Below are positions 9,273 through 22,700 of a stretch of DNA of 64,000 nucleotides, in pieces. The translations under genes were made by a program, and so were the position numbers. This DNA is from Heterodera schachtii. Lineage: Eukaryota > Nematoda > Chromadorea > Rhabditida > Heteroderidae. The notes beneath the pieces are model-generated. The model had not been told where the DNA came from and did no database searches. It was given only the letters and a program-made list of their open reading frames with translations. The stretch is taken from positions 62,001-126,000 of the forward strand of contig SIJG01000205.1 in assembly GCA_023374025.1 (NCBI GenBank), given 5' to 3'. Position 1 is the first letter of the stretch, and each line of letters begins with the position of its first letter.

Positions 9273-9722
9273 ATGAAATTCCACTTATTATTACTTCCAA
9301 TTTTATTTTTGGTAATGGAAATTCATCAAATTAAAACGGAAGACAAAAAATTACCGCAAAAATCATTTAATGAAGTATTGGAGAAAAACGGGAAGAAAAA
9401 GAAGAAAAACAACGTAATGAAGAGAAGAAAAGAGGAATAATTAGGAAATATTATAAAATAAAAGAGAAAATAAAGGAAAAAGGGAAAAAATATTCAGCAA
9501 AAAAATGGGATAAAATGAATTCGAAAATAGCAAAAAAATTGGGGACAAATCGACACAAAATTTATAAATGGATTAAAGAATTAAGGACTTCATCAAAATA
9601 GAATAAAAACTGATGAGCAAAAATTTGAAATTATGCAAAAATACGATGGAATGATAAATGAATACAAACAAAAAAGAAAATATTCGCACAATGAATGGAT
9701 CCAAAATTATGCCGAAATTTCT
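9273..9722 (+). pseudogene. Secreted tandem-HTH family member 3, frameshifted
   Basis: The start at 9273 gives a signal peptide like the paralogues (MKFHLLLLPILFLVMEIHQ). The frame is lost near 9375, where one base is missing in the codons for the F-G of EIFGEKW. The first HTH unit continues in another frame (KKYSAKKW, then IAKKLGTNRHKIYKWIKEL) and ends at a stop near 9601. The second unit is present from about 9609 to 9722 (TDEQKFEIMQKYDGMINEYK and WIQNYAEI), after which similarity to the family ends abruptly. Its lesions are therefore a frameshift, a stop, and loss of the second HTH core. Not likely to make a functional protein. Confidence 0.75.
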
Positions 9723-10112
9723 TTTGTTGTCCAATTAATTCATATTTATTTATTAGTGCCAAAATTACATATCCTAAATTTTGTTATTCGTCTAATAAAA
9801 ATCATTATCATTTCACTTTTCTGTTCTTTTCTTATACATCGACAGAATTGCATTAAATTGGCACCAACAGTCATTCGGCTTATTATTTTAATTAAATCTT
9901 TAACAAAATGATAGAAAACCAAAAACGAATGATTCAAAAGATGTAAATAAAAAATAATAAAATAGTAAATTTAGACGAAAAAATTCTAAATTTCAAAATG
10001 TGAATATGAATGAGAAGTAGGATGTTTAAAATGAAAATGGAAAACAATAATGAAAATTTTATCTTTATAAGAAAAAATAAAGATTAAATTCATTTTAGAA
10101 AATTGTGAAAAA

Positions 10113-10268
10113 ATGAAATTCTGCCTATTAATAATTCCAATTTTATTTTTGATAATGGAAATTTATCAAATTAAAATAGAAAATAAAAAATTACCGCAAA
10201 AATCATTTGATGAAATATTTGGAGAAAAATGGGAAGAAAAAAAAGAAAAAATCGTCAGAATCTGTTAA
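10113..10268 (+). pseudogene. Secreted tandem-HTH family member 4, 5' fragment
   Basis: The 51-codon frame starts with the family signal peptide (MKFCLLIIPILFLIMEIYQ) and runs through QKSFDEIFGEKWEEK to KEKIVRI, then Cys and a stop. All family homology ends here; the following sequence is an unrelated element remnant (10269-10640). The sequence before the ATG contains TTCATTTTAG, a plausible (trans-)splice acceptor, about 14 bases upstream. No HTH unit remains. Members 3 and 4 are neighbours in the same orientation and share the LPQKSF wording, so they are probably a tandem duplicate pair. A tiny secreted peptide could still be made, but a 5' remnant is simpler. Confidence 0.7.
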
Positions 10269-10640
10269 ATTTTATGATTAATTTTGGTAAATTGCCATAA
10301 TATTTGAAAATCATTTAATAATTTGGGGTTTTAAAAGAGCATCAAAACAAAAATCTCACCCAAACTTTCAAAATTCTTAATTTTTCCCCCGGCGGCGTCT
10401 ATCGGTACCGCCGAACCCCTTGTTCCCCAAAAGTTTTTTGGAAAAAGAGCCGCAAAAAATAAAAATCAACTTCGATTTTTCATGCTTAGAATTTCACCTA
10501 AAATGCTTATTTCTAACAATAAATTGAAAATTCATATAACATTTGTTGTAAAAGTTTGTAAAAATGAGACTTTTTACCCCAAATGAGGCTTTTTTGCATG
10601 CCAAATGTGGCTTTTGAAAATTTTAATCTGGGAGCCCTGA
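10269..10640. mobile_element. hAT-like element remnant with GC palindromic core
   Basis: Contains CGGCGGCGTCTATCGGTACCGCCG at 10391-10414, the GC-rich core shared with the elements at 31.2, 37.8 and 45.9 kb, and ends with GGAGCCCTGAG near 10637, a CAGGGCTCC-type terminus in reverse. The left end is not recognisable. Its left limit coincides with the truncation of family member 4, so insertion probably broke that gene. Confidence 0.5.
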
Positions 10641-10725
10641 GAAAAGAAATTAAAATGAAAAATGTATCATTTTTTCAAATTTTACTAATACACGGGAAAA
10701 TTGTTAAAATTTCCTAATATTCAAT

Positions 10726-10895
10726 CTCTCTCTTGCTTTCTCTCTCCCCGCGCCCCCCCCCCCCCTCTCTCTCTCTCCCTCTCTCTTCAACTCTTTCTCT
10801 CTCTCTCTCCAACTCTCTCTCTCTTTCTCAACCCTCTCTCCTCATCTCTTTATCTTTGCTCGTCGTCAGTCTCTCTGACTCTCTTCTATCACTCT
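10726..10895. repeat. CT-rich microsatellite / pyrimidine tract
   Basis: About 170 bp of almost pure C and T on +, with a run of 14 C and several (CT)n runs broken by CAA. The ORFs here encode only Leu/Ser repeats and are artefacts. Confidence 0.85.
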
Positions 10896-11640
10896 CTCAC
10901 TGCATTCTTTGTTAGCAAATCGACGCACAAAACGACGCGCATCCATCGAACCATTGGCATAATTGCCCTCAGCAGAGCACACCATTTGGCATTGCCATTT
11001 TTATGTAGGTAATTGAATGTGAAAATTGTAATTTCCAGGGCCTGGATTTTTAGGTTTTTACTAGGCCCGTATTCAGGGGGGAGTGGCAAGTGGGGTCATG
11101 TGATAATTTAGCAATTTTCCAGGGAAATTGAAAAAATTTTTTAATTTTACTCAATTTTCTTGACAAATTTAACCTTAAATTTTCTATATTTATCCGGCAG
11201 TGGTAATAGTTTTTAGATTTAGATAGTATCACACCTTTTTTCCAATAATTTTTGAATTATTTTATAAAATTGTAAAAACATATCAAAATTCACATTTATG
11301 CAACAAAAGAAGGTTCAAATTCACGTAATAAATATTTGCAACTACTAATCGCATGGATAAAATTTAGAAATATACAATAAAAATATAAAAAAAAAACATT
11401 TCACCGCCCATAATCTTTGCATATATATGTATCTTAGGTATTTATCGCATTTGGAGCCTAGATTTGAATTTTTAAAGCACGCACAGAATTGCAAAAATGA
11501 CAGCGCGCCAAAATTATATTGAGGCATAAATGCCACAATTTGAGTTAAAAGCCTAAAGGTCAAAAATTTTTGAGTTTTAATTTTTATCTAAAATTGTCTG
11601 CATAATCGTTTATTATAAATTTGATGAATTAATTGTATAA
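10896..11640. other. Transition region, no gene recognised
   Basis: Moderately AT-rich unique sequence. It includes a GC-richer part at 10920-11100 with the words CAGGGCCTGGATTTTTAGG and GGGGGGAGTGGC. No domain or sustained frame found. Confidence 0.4.
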
Positions 11641-13100
11641 TATAACAATTAAAATTCTACCTAAAATTGAAAAATGAATTTACAAAAAGGCACACTCTTA
11701 AGAGTAGGGCTTCCATTTATATGCACATAAAATCGAAAAAAATGCATTATATATGCATCAAAAATTTCAAATTAAAACTGGCTAAAGAAGGCATTAAAAC
11801 CTTTTATAATAAAAAAAATATAATAAACAGAAAATTTATTATTTTTAACAAAAAGACCCTAAAAACGAAATTTTCAACTTAAAAGGCAAATTTAGCTGAT
11901 GGGCGCCATTCTATTGATGTTCTTTTTTTTTACAAAAAATGCGCAAACATAAATATAAATATAGACGAAATGCTATAAATATATAAATATGCAAATTATG
12001 AATGCACCAAGTAAAAACATAACAAATGGATAACTTTGGAACCTCAATATGTGTGAATTGAAATAATTTTCTATTAAAAATATTTAATTTATTTTTAATT
12101 TTTGATATTGAAGTTTAAAGATATTTTTCAATATCTGAATATTCTAAATTTTATTCTATTTTTTATCATTTAAAATTTTAATAATTTTAATCTTATCACA
12201 AACATTGCCAATTTCGAATTACGTAATCGTCCAGTAGACGAGTTTAAATATCTAAAGACAAAAAATAAAATTAAAATATCTAATTCAAAGATTTATTAAA
12301 ATTGAGAATTAAATTATAATTATTTATTCATTCCAATCTTTACAATAAATTAGTAAATAGCTAATATGAAATGAGCATAAAAGCATTACTATTATATTGA
12401 GTTCGATAATTTGACGTCAAATCATTTTTTTTTGAAAAAGTCAATTCTTAAAGAACTGAATTATTGTCTAAAAAATTGAGGATGTTTTAAATTTACAAAT
12501 AAATCAAATGTTGTAAAGACAATAACCAAACTAAAACTAATAAAATTAATATGAAAAAATATCCAACTAGTACGGAAAAATCATTAAAAAAATTTTAAAT
12601 TAATTTATATTCATATATAATGTGATTGGAATGTAAATTAAATTATTCAATAAAGTGTATGATAAAATTAAGAAGAAAATATATTAAAAAAATATTAGTT
12701 ATCTGCAAATAAAACTGTAATAATTGAAAGCCAAAAAAATAATATTTATTTAATCAACTTTTTACAAATTTTCTAAAATCTTTTTAATCTTTTAAATAAA
12801 TATAAAAAGAAAAAATCTAAACTGGGAGACTTAAATTAATACTTTCTTGTAAAATATAAAATGTTAGCAGTTAAATAAATATTTATATGAATGTTATAAA
12901 AATTACCGGATAAAAAGGCTAAATAAATTATGATTTCGATATATATAAATTTATTATGTTTTTTATTTTGCAGAAAAAGACAAAAGATAAAAAAGTGAAT
13001 TAAATTTAAAATTATTTAATTACAAAAAATTTTATCTTATAAAATGAAAATTAATAAAATGAAAATGATAGAAAAGTTATCGTTAAATCAAAATTTTCTA
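11641..13100. other. AT-rich desert, start
   Basis: Very AT-rich, A-rich on +, with no coding frame of interest. Bases 11650-11715 (ATTCTACC, then GCACACTCTTAAGAGTAGGGC) recur in diverged form at 41640-41705 (GCACACCTTAGGGGTAGGG), the first sign of the dispersed repeats that fill the rest of the window. Confidence 0.55.
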
Positions 13101-14755
13101 TGAAAAAATAATAGTCACTCATGCGAATTGCCAATCACTTGATTTGTACGGTTTGGAAATAACAGTTGATCTACTCGAGGACATGATGCTTATTAAAATG
13201 AAAATATTTTTAATATACATTTTTAGACATAAAATTATATTTAAATGACTAATTATACCAATCAAATTATTATAGAACCATTACAAGGTTTATTAATAAA
13301 TTTGTGTAATTAAGACAGTTTTAATAAAGTAAAATAAATTGAATGTATCTTAATTAAACAATTTTAAATAAAAACCATATTCTTTTGAGATATATTTAAT
13401 AATTTAATATATGATATTCAATAACAATTTTAATAAATTGATTAATATGTATACCCTTTTGCTATCAAATAAATAAAGAGAAATATTTAATAAAATTTTT
13501 ATATGCTTTTATCAACAACAAAAGTTTCTGTGCAAACCGATTTTCCGTGAAAGCTTTTCAAAAGATTATATATTTATTTTAAAATAAATATTCTTCAAAT
13601 CATTAAATTAAAGGCATTATGAATAATTAAAGAAAATATTAATTGTTAAATTAAATAAAAAAAATTCACCAGAGAGTACTAGAAATGATACTGATCCTGA
13701 ACCAAGTTACCTGTTTCGTTGTGAAAAGGAGAGTTATTCGAGGAAGATTACAATTAATAATTAGGCTCAAATAGTTTGAAAAGAGAATATTATTTTTCAA
13801 AAAACATTAAAGCAATTGTTAAGTTTAACAAAAATTACAAAAATAAACCATTTTTATAAAGAAGATAGAATAAATATAAATAAATAAATCCAAAAATAAG
13901 TCTAAAATTTTACTACAGAAAACAGAATAATAGAACATCTTCAAGCCCCACCTGCTGCTGAAGAGGGCCCATACTGGGTGGCTCTAATTTGATAGCTTGT
14001 TTTATTTTTTTTAATAAATAAATAAATGTTAAAAAGTGATCATAAATTTGTCATTTTAACGAAAGCAAAAGAAATTTTTTTTCTTTAATCTCATTTTGTT
14101 TTTTGAAACTAATTCAGCTAAATTTAAAATAAGATGCCTTTCACGAATCTTTTAATTAATTATTTTATTGTTGGAGCAAAAAGCGGGCTAAAATGAAGCA
14201 AAATGAAAATGGCAACTCCTGATCATTCGACCAACGCTCAGCCAGGCAGAACAGGAGGAAAAATACTAACTTAATATGCTTAATTCTAAATTAAAGAAAT
14301 TTATTTAAAATGACATCATTTAATTATGATGATAAATTATTCTTCCAACGATTATACAAAAAGTGAGTAAACTGAATACCAAACGAGTATAGACATCTTA
14401 CAAATATAGAAAAAATATTTTAATGTTGATAATTGTATAAAATTAAATTTTTTAATCAAAAAACTAAAAATAATTAGAAAAAAATAATTTAATAAGCAAT
14501 TTGTAAAAAATGAAAAAGCCACAAAGATATGCCTTATGTATATTGCAAAAATTTAAATAAATAATTGGTATAAAACGCAAAAATAATAATTAATATACAG
14601 GAAAGTATTAATGGATATATGACTTAAAACCAAGAAATGACACGAGAATTCAATATTTCTAATTAATATTCTTTGCTAAACCAATATCGTTAAATTTCGT
14701 AGTTTAGTTTGAAATTAAAAAAGTAAAAATACAAATTATTTATGCAATTAATAAA
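13100..14755 (+). repeat. Dispersed block R, copy 1
   Basis: The longest copy of a block that recurs at 47280-48420 and 50595-51880. Ordered islands include TCATGCGAATTGCC (13119), CACCAGAGAGTACTAG (13668), GAAGAGGGCCCATACTGG (13960) and CAACTCCTGATCATTCG (14210), followed by CCAATATCGTTAAATTTCG (14681). The islands are better conserved than the AT-rich spacers. No coding potential was recognised. Confidence 0.7.
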
Positions 14756-14795
14756 AATAATAAATTAACATTAATTGCAAGATGCAGATAAATGG

Positions 14796-14872
14796 AAACT
14801 CCGTTGGCGCTTCGAGCCGCCGCTCGCCCACAGCACGCCAGTGCGTGGCTACACACGTCCACCCACCGCTTA
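14796..14872. other. Isolated GC-rich island
   Basis: About 77 bp much richer in G+C than the surrounding desert (GGCGCTTCGAGCCGCCGCTC and CACGCCAGTGCGTGGC). The second word is self-complementary. It is not a tRNA: there is no B-box pattern or acceptor stem. I see no second copy in the window. Confidence 0.5.
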
Positions 14873-14889
14873 GAAATTTATATTAATTT

Positions 14890-15095
14890 TTTAATTTTTT
14901 AATTATTAATATCTAAAAATAATTTTCTTAATAAATCATCTTTAAAAAAAGCATTAAATTACATATTCATATAAAAAGAAGCCAGAACTCAGGATAAATT
15001 TTTTTTAAATAATCGAATGTTTGTTTAATCGAATAAATAAAAATTTTTTATTTCGAAAAAAATGAATAAATAAAACTCGATTCGTTCGAAAGTTT
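14890..15095. repeat. Segment A (inverted partner 24505-24720)
   Basis: Contains CCAGAACTCAGGATAAATTT and AACTCGATTCGTTCGAAA, both found as reverse complements at 24505-24640, with weaker similarity out to about 24720. On the left A directly adjoins arm B. On the right A' lies before B', so the two sides are rearranged, not a simple mirror. Confidence 0.7.
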
Positions 15096-15099
15096 ATAT

Positions 15100-16788
15100 T
15101 GTGTATTAAGGAAGCCCCAAATTACAACAAATTTTTAATAATTATCAAAAGAGAAATTTCATAACTAAAAAACCTAATTAAAAATAAATCTTTCCGATTT
15201 TTTATTTTTCAAAAAAAAATAAAAATTCATAAAAGATAGAATATCACAAACAACTCCGCCAAGCAATCCGAATAACGGGATCAAAAGCATGGGTGGGTAA
15301 AACAGCTTAAGAATTATAAGCGGCAGAAAAAATAATAAAAGAAACAATTCGAAAAACAAATGAATAAAACTAATTTAATTTTATGAAATAAATATTGACA
15401 ATAAAAGCCGTCGTTACTGGTGAGAACTTATTAAATCCTTCAACATGAAAAGAAAAAGCAAAAATCATCCGCCAAAAGTTACTGTATAAATCGAAAATTG
15501 ATTATTATTTTTTCCTAAATATTTATTATTTGTTGAATTATTACCAAATAATTATAACACTAATTTATAAACTTAAAATATAAATTTTGAATGATATAAA
15601 GATAATTTAAAAGTAAAGGTCTATAAAAAATATAAACAAAAGATTATACAATAATTCTTAAAGTATGTCATTACTTCAAAAACTGTATGAGATTTACTCG
15701 AGCCAATTGTAAATAGCATGAATCCGATTTAAAGAAATCAAACTAACTCGTGGAAGAATTACATATCATTTAAATTAAAATTATATTGATAAAATATATA
15801 AATATTAAAAGCTACTTAATTAAAACACTATCGGTATTTAAAATACGATTTGCAAAATGTAAAAAACTTAATAGTTCGGGAAATCAATGTTGTTACGAAC
15901 AACCTGAGGATGACAGGACATCACAGATGACCTCCACAACACTTTTTAAAGACAATTATATAAAACTAAATTAAAAAATGAAAATATAAATGTACATTTA
16001 TTTATTAAAATAATTTATAATAAAATGAACATTTATTACATTTCAATTAAAAAGGAAAAATTCCTTACTTCTGGAAACATGTTTAACATGCTTGTGGTGT
16101 TTAGCAAGAAAAAAAAAAGATTATTTATATTATAAATTTTATAATAAATCAAATAAATAACAAGTAACAAAATACAAAATTTTTAATTTAAATAATTCAA
16201 TACAGAATTTTAAAAATTTAATTCAACTTACGAATAAAAAAGAAATTTAAACGAATAGTTATGATAAATTTTTAAAAGAATTAAATAATAAAAATAACTA
16301 TTTAAATTGTTGATTCTAATTATTCAACCAAATATTTTGTATTTCTATCAGATAATGAAAAAAACGCATTTTAAAATTATTTGACATAAAATTTTATTAT
16401 TTTCAAAAAATAAAAAATAAAACAAATATTTACTGTTCAAATCTCGTAGTTTTAATACGCATATAAAAATAAATAATTAAAACTTTAAATAATACCACAT
16501 TAAAAAATATGAAATAATGAAGTAATGATAAATGAAAAATCATACATCAAAAGGTACTGCATACATTCTATCGTACGAATGAATAAATAAAAAACATATT
16601 ATTTCTTTAAATTAAAATTAAAATAATCTAAGGCAAACTTGCCGTGGCATATGCATGTTAGATGAGGACGTATTCGAGGCATAGTTAAAAAATAAAAAAT
16701 ACTATAAATAAATTAATTACAAATACAAATACAAAAGAAGATAGAAGAAAATTTTTTAAACATTTAGGAAGTTTTATAAAAATGTCAA
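15100..16788. repeat. Left arm B of large palindrome
   Basis: About 1.69 kb that reappears as the reverse complement at 25040-26721. The central parts appear identical over long stretches (for example 15786-15974, a 62-codon frame identical in both arms), while the outer 100 bp or so are clearly diverged. The spacer between arms is about 8.25 kb. A weaker third copy of the outer part (15165-15345) lies at 48885-49045. The short frame in each arm has no recognisable domain, so I do not call it a gene. Confidence 0.85.
16430..16600. repeat. Island repeat 'CAAATCTCGTAG'
   Basis: CAAATCTCGTAGTTTTAATA plus a downstream AAGGTACTGCATACATTC part. Copies: 19845-20010 (direct), 25245-25400 (inverse, as part of the palindrome arm) and a diverged copy at 50035-50180. 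The 3' half also occurs at 15450-15500 as AAAAGTTACTGTATAAATC. Confidence 0.7.
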
Positions 16789-19700
16789 AAAAAATAAAAT
16801 AAAAAATAAAATATCAATTCAATAGAAATTAAATATCAAATGAAAGAATTATAAAATTCGGCATCTATGAGGATTCAATCCTTTGTGCTGGGTCGAGATG
16901 ATACTATGGCAAACAGGAGAGTTAAATTCAAAACAGTATAATGAATGGACCTATTAAAATTGATTATAATTTGTTATAAGAAAGGTTATTAAATAAATTC
17001 AATTGAAAAATATAATTACAATTATTAGACGTTTTTTGAATCGAAATTAATTCCTATAATAATCAGCACATTATTTGTTTTTATATACCTTAATCTTGCA
17101 TTAAGAATTAATTTGATTATATGTTAAAAATAAAAAAATATTTATAATATAATGCGATGTGCACACTTTTTGTGAATCTTCCGCATCTAAGTTTAATAAT
17201 ATTATTTTAAAACAATAATTTATTTTTAATAGCTTTCAGTTAATTATTAAATTTAACTATTTACAGAATTTTTGAATTTAAACCTTATATTTTATTTAAT
17301 AATATATAAAATAATGGAATTTAAAAAATGTAGCTTTAAATAAAAAAAACTACTTTTAATCATCATAAAACTAAAATCTATAAAAAATATAAATATAATA
17401 GTATACAATAATACTAATTTAAAAAAAATACAATAATATGAAATAAAAATGAAATAATAAAATAGGTAAAAACTTAATAATTCCGAATAAGAATTTTGTA
17501 ATGTATTTTTGAAAGCACAAAAAATAAAAGAAAAAAAAATAGAAAAAGAAAAAATCAAAAAATTATTCTAATGAGACGACAACGAATTTCTTGTTTTTTC
17601 ATTAACCATAATTAAATAATGCTAAAACACGTTATTATATATAAAATGAATCTGCATATCATATGACTTTAACAAAAACGAAATTTAAAAAAATGCGAAA
17701 CAAAGAATTTTAAAAATGAATTTAGAACAATAAATATTTAGTTAAGTGAAGAAATTTTAAGAGAATGGAAGTTCTAAACACCCCCAGAACAAAAGCTGCA
17801 GAACAATTTGAAAATTATAAAACTTTAAATGTTTTTCATAATCAAAAATAAATTTGAAATATGTGCAGTTAAAAATAAATTTCACGAATATTCGATCATA
17901 ATAATTAAATTAAATAAACAACAAAAAATATAAATATTTAGCAAATAAAATAATAAATACTTAAAATATGTTTTAATACATGAAAAAGTTTTGCAAAATT
18001 TGCCAATAAGAAAAGCAGAACCTATATCAATGTGGGTGAGAAAACCATCCGTCACATAAACTTAAAATGAAAAATTAATTAAGTGTATAATACTCAAACA
18101 TTATACAAACAAAAACATTAAATAAATATTAAAAAAATAATACTTATCAGTGATTAAATAAATAATTTATATGAATTACGATGTTATAAAACAATTATAA
18201 TAACCTTAAAATATAAATAAATTAGATATAAATTAGATTATACTTAAATAATAATGCTCACTCATGCGAAATGGGTACCGCCTGGAATCAACAGTAGATT
18301 TGACCGCCGACGTGATGATTATTAAAAAGAAATTTCCTTACACTCAGTATTCATACCTTCCATTCATAATCAGTGAAGAAACTTATATAATAAATACTCA
18401 CGAAATAATTAAGTCTTAATTGAAAAAATTTCTCCAAAATGTGAGCTAAACATTTTATGGTACAAATGAAAAAACTAAATAAAAAATATATTTTTAATAA
18501 TTATTTATTTTTCTTAATTACAATAAAATAAATATATCCATAGCATTAGTTTCACTATAATAGAAATAAGAATGATATATATAATTTCTATAAATTAAAT
18601 GAAAACAATCTAAGGCAAACACCCTGGGGTATAGACATTTTTTAAAGGACGAGTAACTAACTATTCGATGTTTAACAACATGAAAAAAATTTTTTTAATA
18701 GTATTTACAAAAGTACAGTAAGCTCTAAATGTTCTGATTAGGGCTGGGAAATTTAGTTAACATTCGCAAAGTGACATAAAAAATTTCGCTTGTCTATCAA
18801 TAACATAAATTATATTTGACTCGTTAGTCATTTGTATTTATTTAAAAAACATTATTATTTACGTTGGATGATTAACAATTTTGTTATTATTTGAGTAAAT
18901 TTAAAAAAAACTAAAAATATTCAATTTAAATAATATTTAAAACGCCTTAACGATAATTAAGAGATAAGCAAAGCTAGCGAAAAATATTGTGGAGGAATGT
19001 CAGTGGACATATCAGTTATGAACATAATGATTTAATTATTCTGAATTGATCAATTAACAAGTGGAAGAATGACTTTATTCATCTCCCAAAAAATAAAAGA
19101 TTTATTAGCTATTTTAATTAATAAAAAAAAGGAATAAAAAAATTTATTTTTTAGTAACAAAATAATAATTTCTCACAAAATGGCCAATAAAAATTTCACT
19201 AATGAGCCAATGAAGAATTGCGAATATAATAAAAACAATAATAAGATCACTTATGACGATTGAGTTACGAACAAATGGAGGACAACATGGCAACAGAGAT
19301 TGCGCGCCCAAAACTTAAAAATATTAAAATTTTAAAAGTCAATTAAAAAACGAAATTAACACATAAAAATATATAAGATTACATTTTAAAATAAATTTAT
19401 AATAAAATGTACTTACTTTTATTACAATTAATATTAAAATAAAAAAATTCCTTTCTCCTTTCCTTCTGGTAAAAAATTTTTGTTTTTTAACAAAAGGAAG
19501 AATATAAAATATTATAAATTGAATTATAATAAAATAAATTTTTAAACTCTAATAAATTTTCTTATATTTCGAATCAGATAATGAAAAAAAACACATTTTA
19601 AAATTAATTAAGCATTTTCAAATCTCGATTATACAACGTGTATTTAATGTATTTTGATTTTTCAAGAAATCATCTGATAAAAAAAATGTTTTTAATTGTT

Positions 19701-22700
19701 TTAAACAATCACAAGCAGAACCATTTTCTTTTATATACTTGTTAGTTCAAAAAGGGGCGCCATTTAGTTAAAGCATTTAAAAATTATAATAATGTAAAAA
19801 AGTTTTAAATAAATAAATAATAGTATAACGTAAAAACCAAATATTTACTGTTCAAATCTCGTAGTTTTAATACGCATATAAAAATAAATAATTAAAACAT
19901 TAAATAATACAACATTAAAAAATATGAAATAATGAAGTATTGTTAAATGAAAAATCATCCACCAAAAGGTACTGCATACATTCAATCGTACGAATGAATA
20001 TACATAAAAATAGATTTTTCGGTAAGTATTTATTATTCATTGAATACTACTGAATTAAATCACAAATTCCAATCATTAATAGAAACTTACATAAAATGAT
20101 AAAACATGCTTAATTGCTGATCGATTTGAATTCTAGAGAGTGAAATTTAATTTAATTTCACTGACAAAATTATAATTGTTTAAAATCGACTATTTACAAA
20201 ATAAAAAATATGAAAGAAATTGCTAAGTAAATTTGATTTCTATAATAATATAAAAAATTTTCACGCATGCGAAACGAATAACTAGAAATTTGCGGAAGAG
20301 CGCGCATAAAACATGAATAATACATATAAAAAATATTCTTTAAAAATACGATTATTTAAAAAGTAAAATTTTTAAATTATACATTTATATATATTCCAAG
20401 TTCCACAAATAAAACAAAGCTTTAAAAGATTCTTAAAATTCCAAAATCAGCAAGCATTACCGTGTGCAAATTTGAGATCGGTGCGACAGTTAATTTGATG
20501 GAATAATTGAAAAATGCAAATATAAATTAAAATACTGAAATGAATTGTAGACTAAAATATATCATACTTGGCTTATATAATTGCTTAGACATGGTGGATG
20601 AATTAAGTTTATATATTATATTTAGTAATATAAAAAATCAAATTATAAAAAAATAAAAAGTATAATAAATAGTAAAAAAAATTATAAAATAAAGTAAATA
20701 GAATAATACATAAAATTTGAATATATTTTAAAACTTATAATCACATTTTTTACCATAAACGTTAGAAAATAGAACGCGAGCCATCCAAAAACCTTTATCC
20801 ACAAAAATTTATGCGTGACAGCGCATTTAAGAGCTCATCAACGGAGTAAATCTTAATAGCTGATTTGCTACAAAAATTGTAACTAACCTGCTATTTTTAG
20901 CTTGGATTCTGTGGTATCACGGCAATTGTAAATAAAACAGCCAATGCCTTGCACAAGATATAAACGAATGTAAAACTTAATTCAAAAATTTAAATGAAAT
21001 ATAATAAATTTATCTCCTGATGAATACAAACAATATTCAAACCTTTGGTAGTCAGGAATAATGAAATATTATAAGAAAGAAAAAGCGAAGAGATTTTTAT
21101 TTCAAACGAATTAACAAAGCAAATCTATTACCCAAAAGCCCAAAGAATTAAAAATTAATACTTATTTTATTCAAAAAATCTTGGGCCATTAAACATAAAT
21201 AAAAAAAAATTTAAACTCTGATTATGATTGATTTCAGAATTAAATGATAAGTTTGTGCATATTGTAACGACATTTCATGATAAATTATAAAATTATGAAA
21301 GTTCAAAAGTTTATATTCAATAACGAACATTAAAAAATTAATAAAATAGTTGTTCTACGGAACAGGAATGAAATTGGGAGCGGACATAATAAAATGCATA
21401 AAATAATTCTAATAATTTAAAGTCCAAGAAAGATACGTTTTTTAAAATAAAATTTGACAAAAAAAGGATTTAAAAACAACTAACAAATTTATTTTTAATA
21501 AATTTAAAATGAAGAAAACGCATCTAAAAGAATATAATGTCGAGAAAAAAAAAGAGATTTCTTCTATTGGACAATTCTAATTTTTTAAAATTTATTTTAC
21601 ACTTTTTTACCATAACATGGGATTTAGAAACATGCTCATGGACACAGAAACGAAATATTAAAAAAATATTTTTTTACAATTATAAATTAAAAATCTCGTC
21701 AGTAATTTGTTGTAAAAAAATAATTAATATTCTAATGAGACAACAACGAATTTCTTATTATTCATTAAAATTAATTAATAATTTCTATAACACGTTAATA
21801 TGCATATGAATTTGATCAGAATAATTGAATTAAAAACAACAAAAAAAATATATATATTTAGCAAAAATAAATAAATACTAAATATATTTTCATACACGAA
21901 AAACTGCAAAATTTTATAAAAGATTTTGCCTATAAAAGAAGAACCATTTTAAAATGGGGGTTTCGATCACTAACTAAAAAATGAAAGATTGATAAAATAT
22001 TTTAGAAAATAAATAAATATAAGTGATTACAATAAATGATTTATATTAAAAAAACAGTAATTATAGCATATAAAAAGAAATAGTAACTTTCATTGACTAA
22101 AAAATATAACTTTTAACATACATCCAAAAATAACATAATAATTAAATATTTCTAATATAAAAATAATTCAAAAATAAATTTAAAAACCTAAATTCTGGAT
22201 ATCGCTTATGTATTTGATGATTTGCCCTGCCTACAATTCTTCGCTCGATTACACGTATTGTCGAGTTAAGACATAAAGTTTTAAATATTCGATCAAAATT
22301 TCACAATAGAATATTTAAATTTAATTAAATTCACAAAAAAATGAATAATATAATTGGGAAGAAAGTTTATTCTAAAAGTTTTATATTTTAAAAGTGATTT
22401 AAAAGAACAATTCCTGAGAATTAAATAAAATTAAAAATAATATACATTAAAAAACTATTATTTTTAATATAAATGCAATATCAAAGTATTTTAAAATAGC
22501 TAATTTCAATGGATTACACGAAGCATAATTAATATAATTAATTTAAATAAACTTTAAAAAATGAATTCACCATAAAGTCATCTTATCCCAAAAAATCGAA
22601 TTTTGTAAAAATCGCAAAGAAACTTATTAGGCCTTTTATTATGATTTTTAGTTTGTCGATTAAGGCGTCATTAGAGTGAAAAAATGCAAAAAGAAATGAA

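Noticed and set aside
10701..11012. Leu/Ser-rich ORFs over the CT tract
   Set aside because: They are translations of a pyrimidine microsatellite.
13668..13755. Possible piRNA (Ruby motif) cluster
   Set aside because: CTGTTTC-like words are rare and not placed consistently relative to islands. piRNAs are reported lost in nematodes outside clade V, so this would need small-RNA data.
14796..14872. tRNA or other classic RNA gene
   Set aside because: No A/B box, no acceptor stem and no clover-leaf pairing could be made by eye.
15786..15974. 62-codon frame identical in both palindrome arms
   Set aside because: The identity is explained by the arm duplication. The AT-rich codons, lack of a domain and lack of a partner gene argue against coding, although the middle (GNQCCYEQPEDD) is odd.
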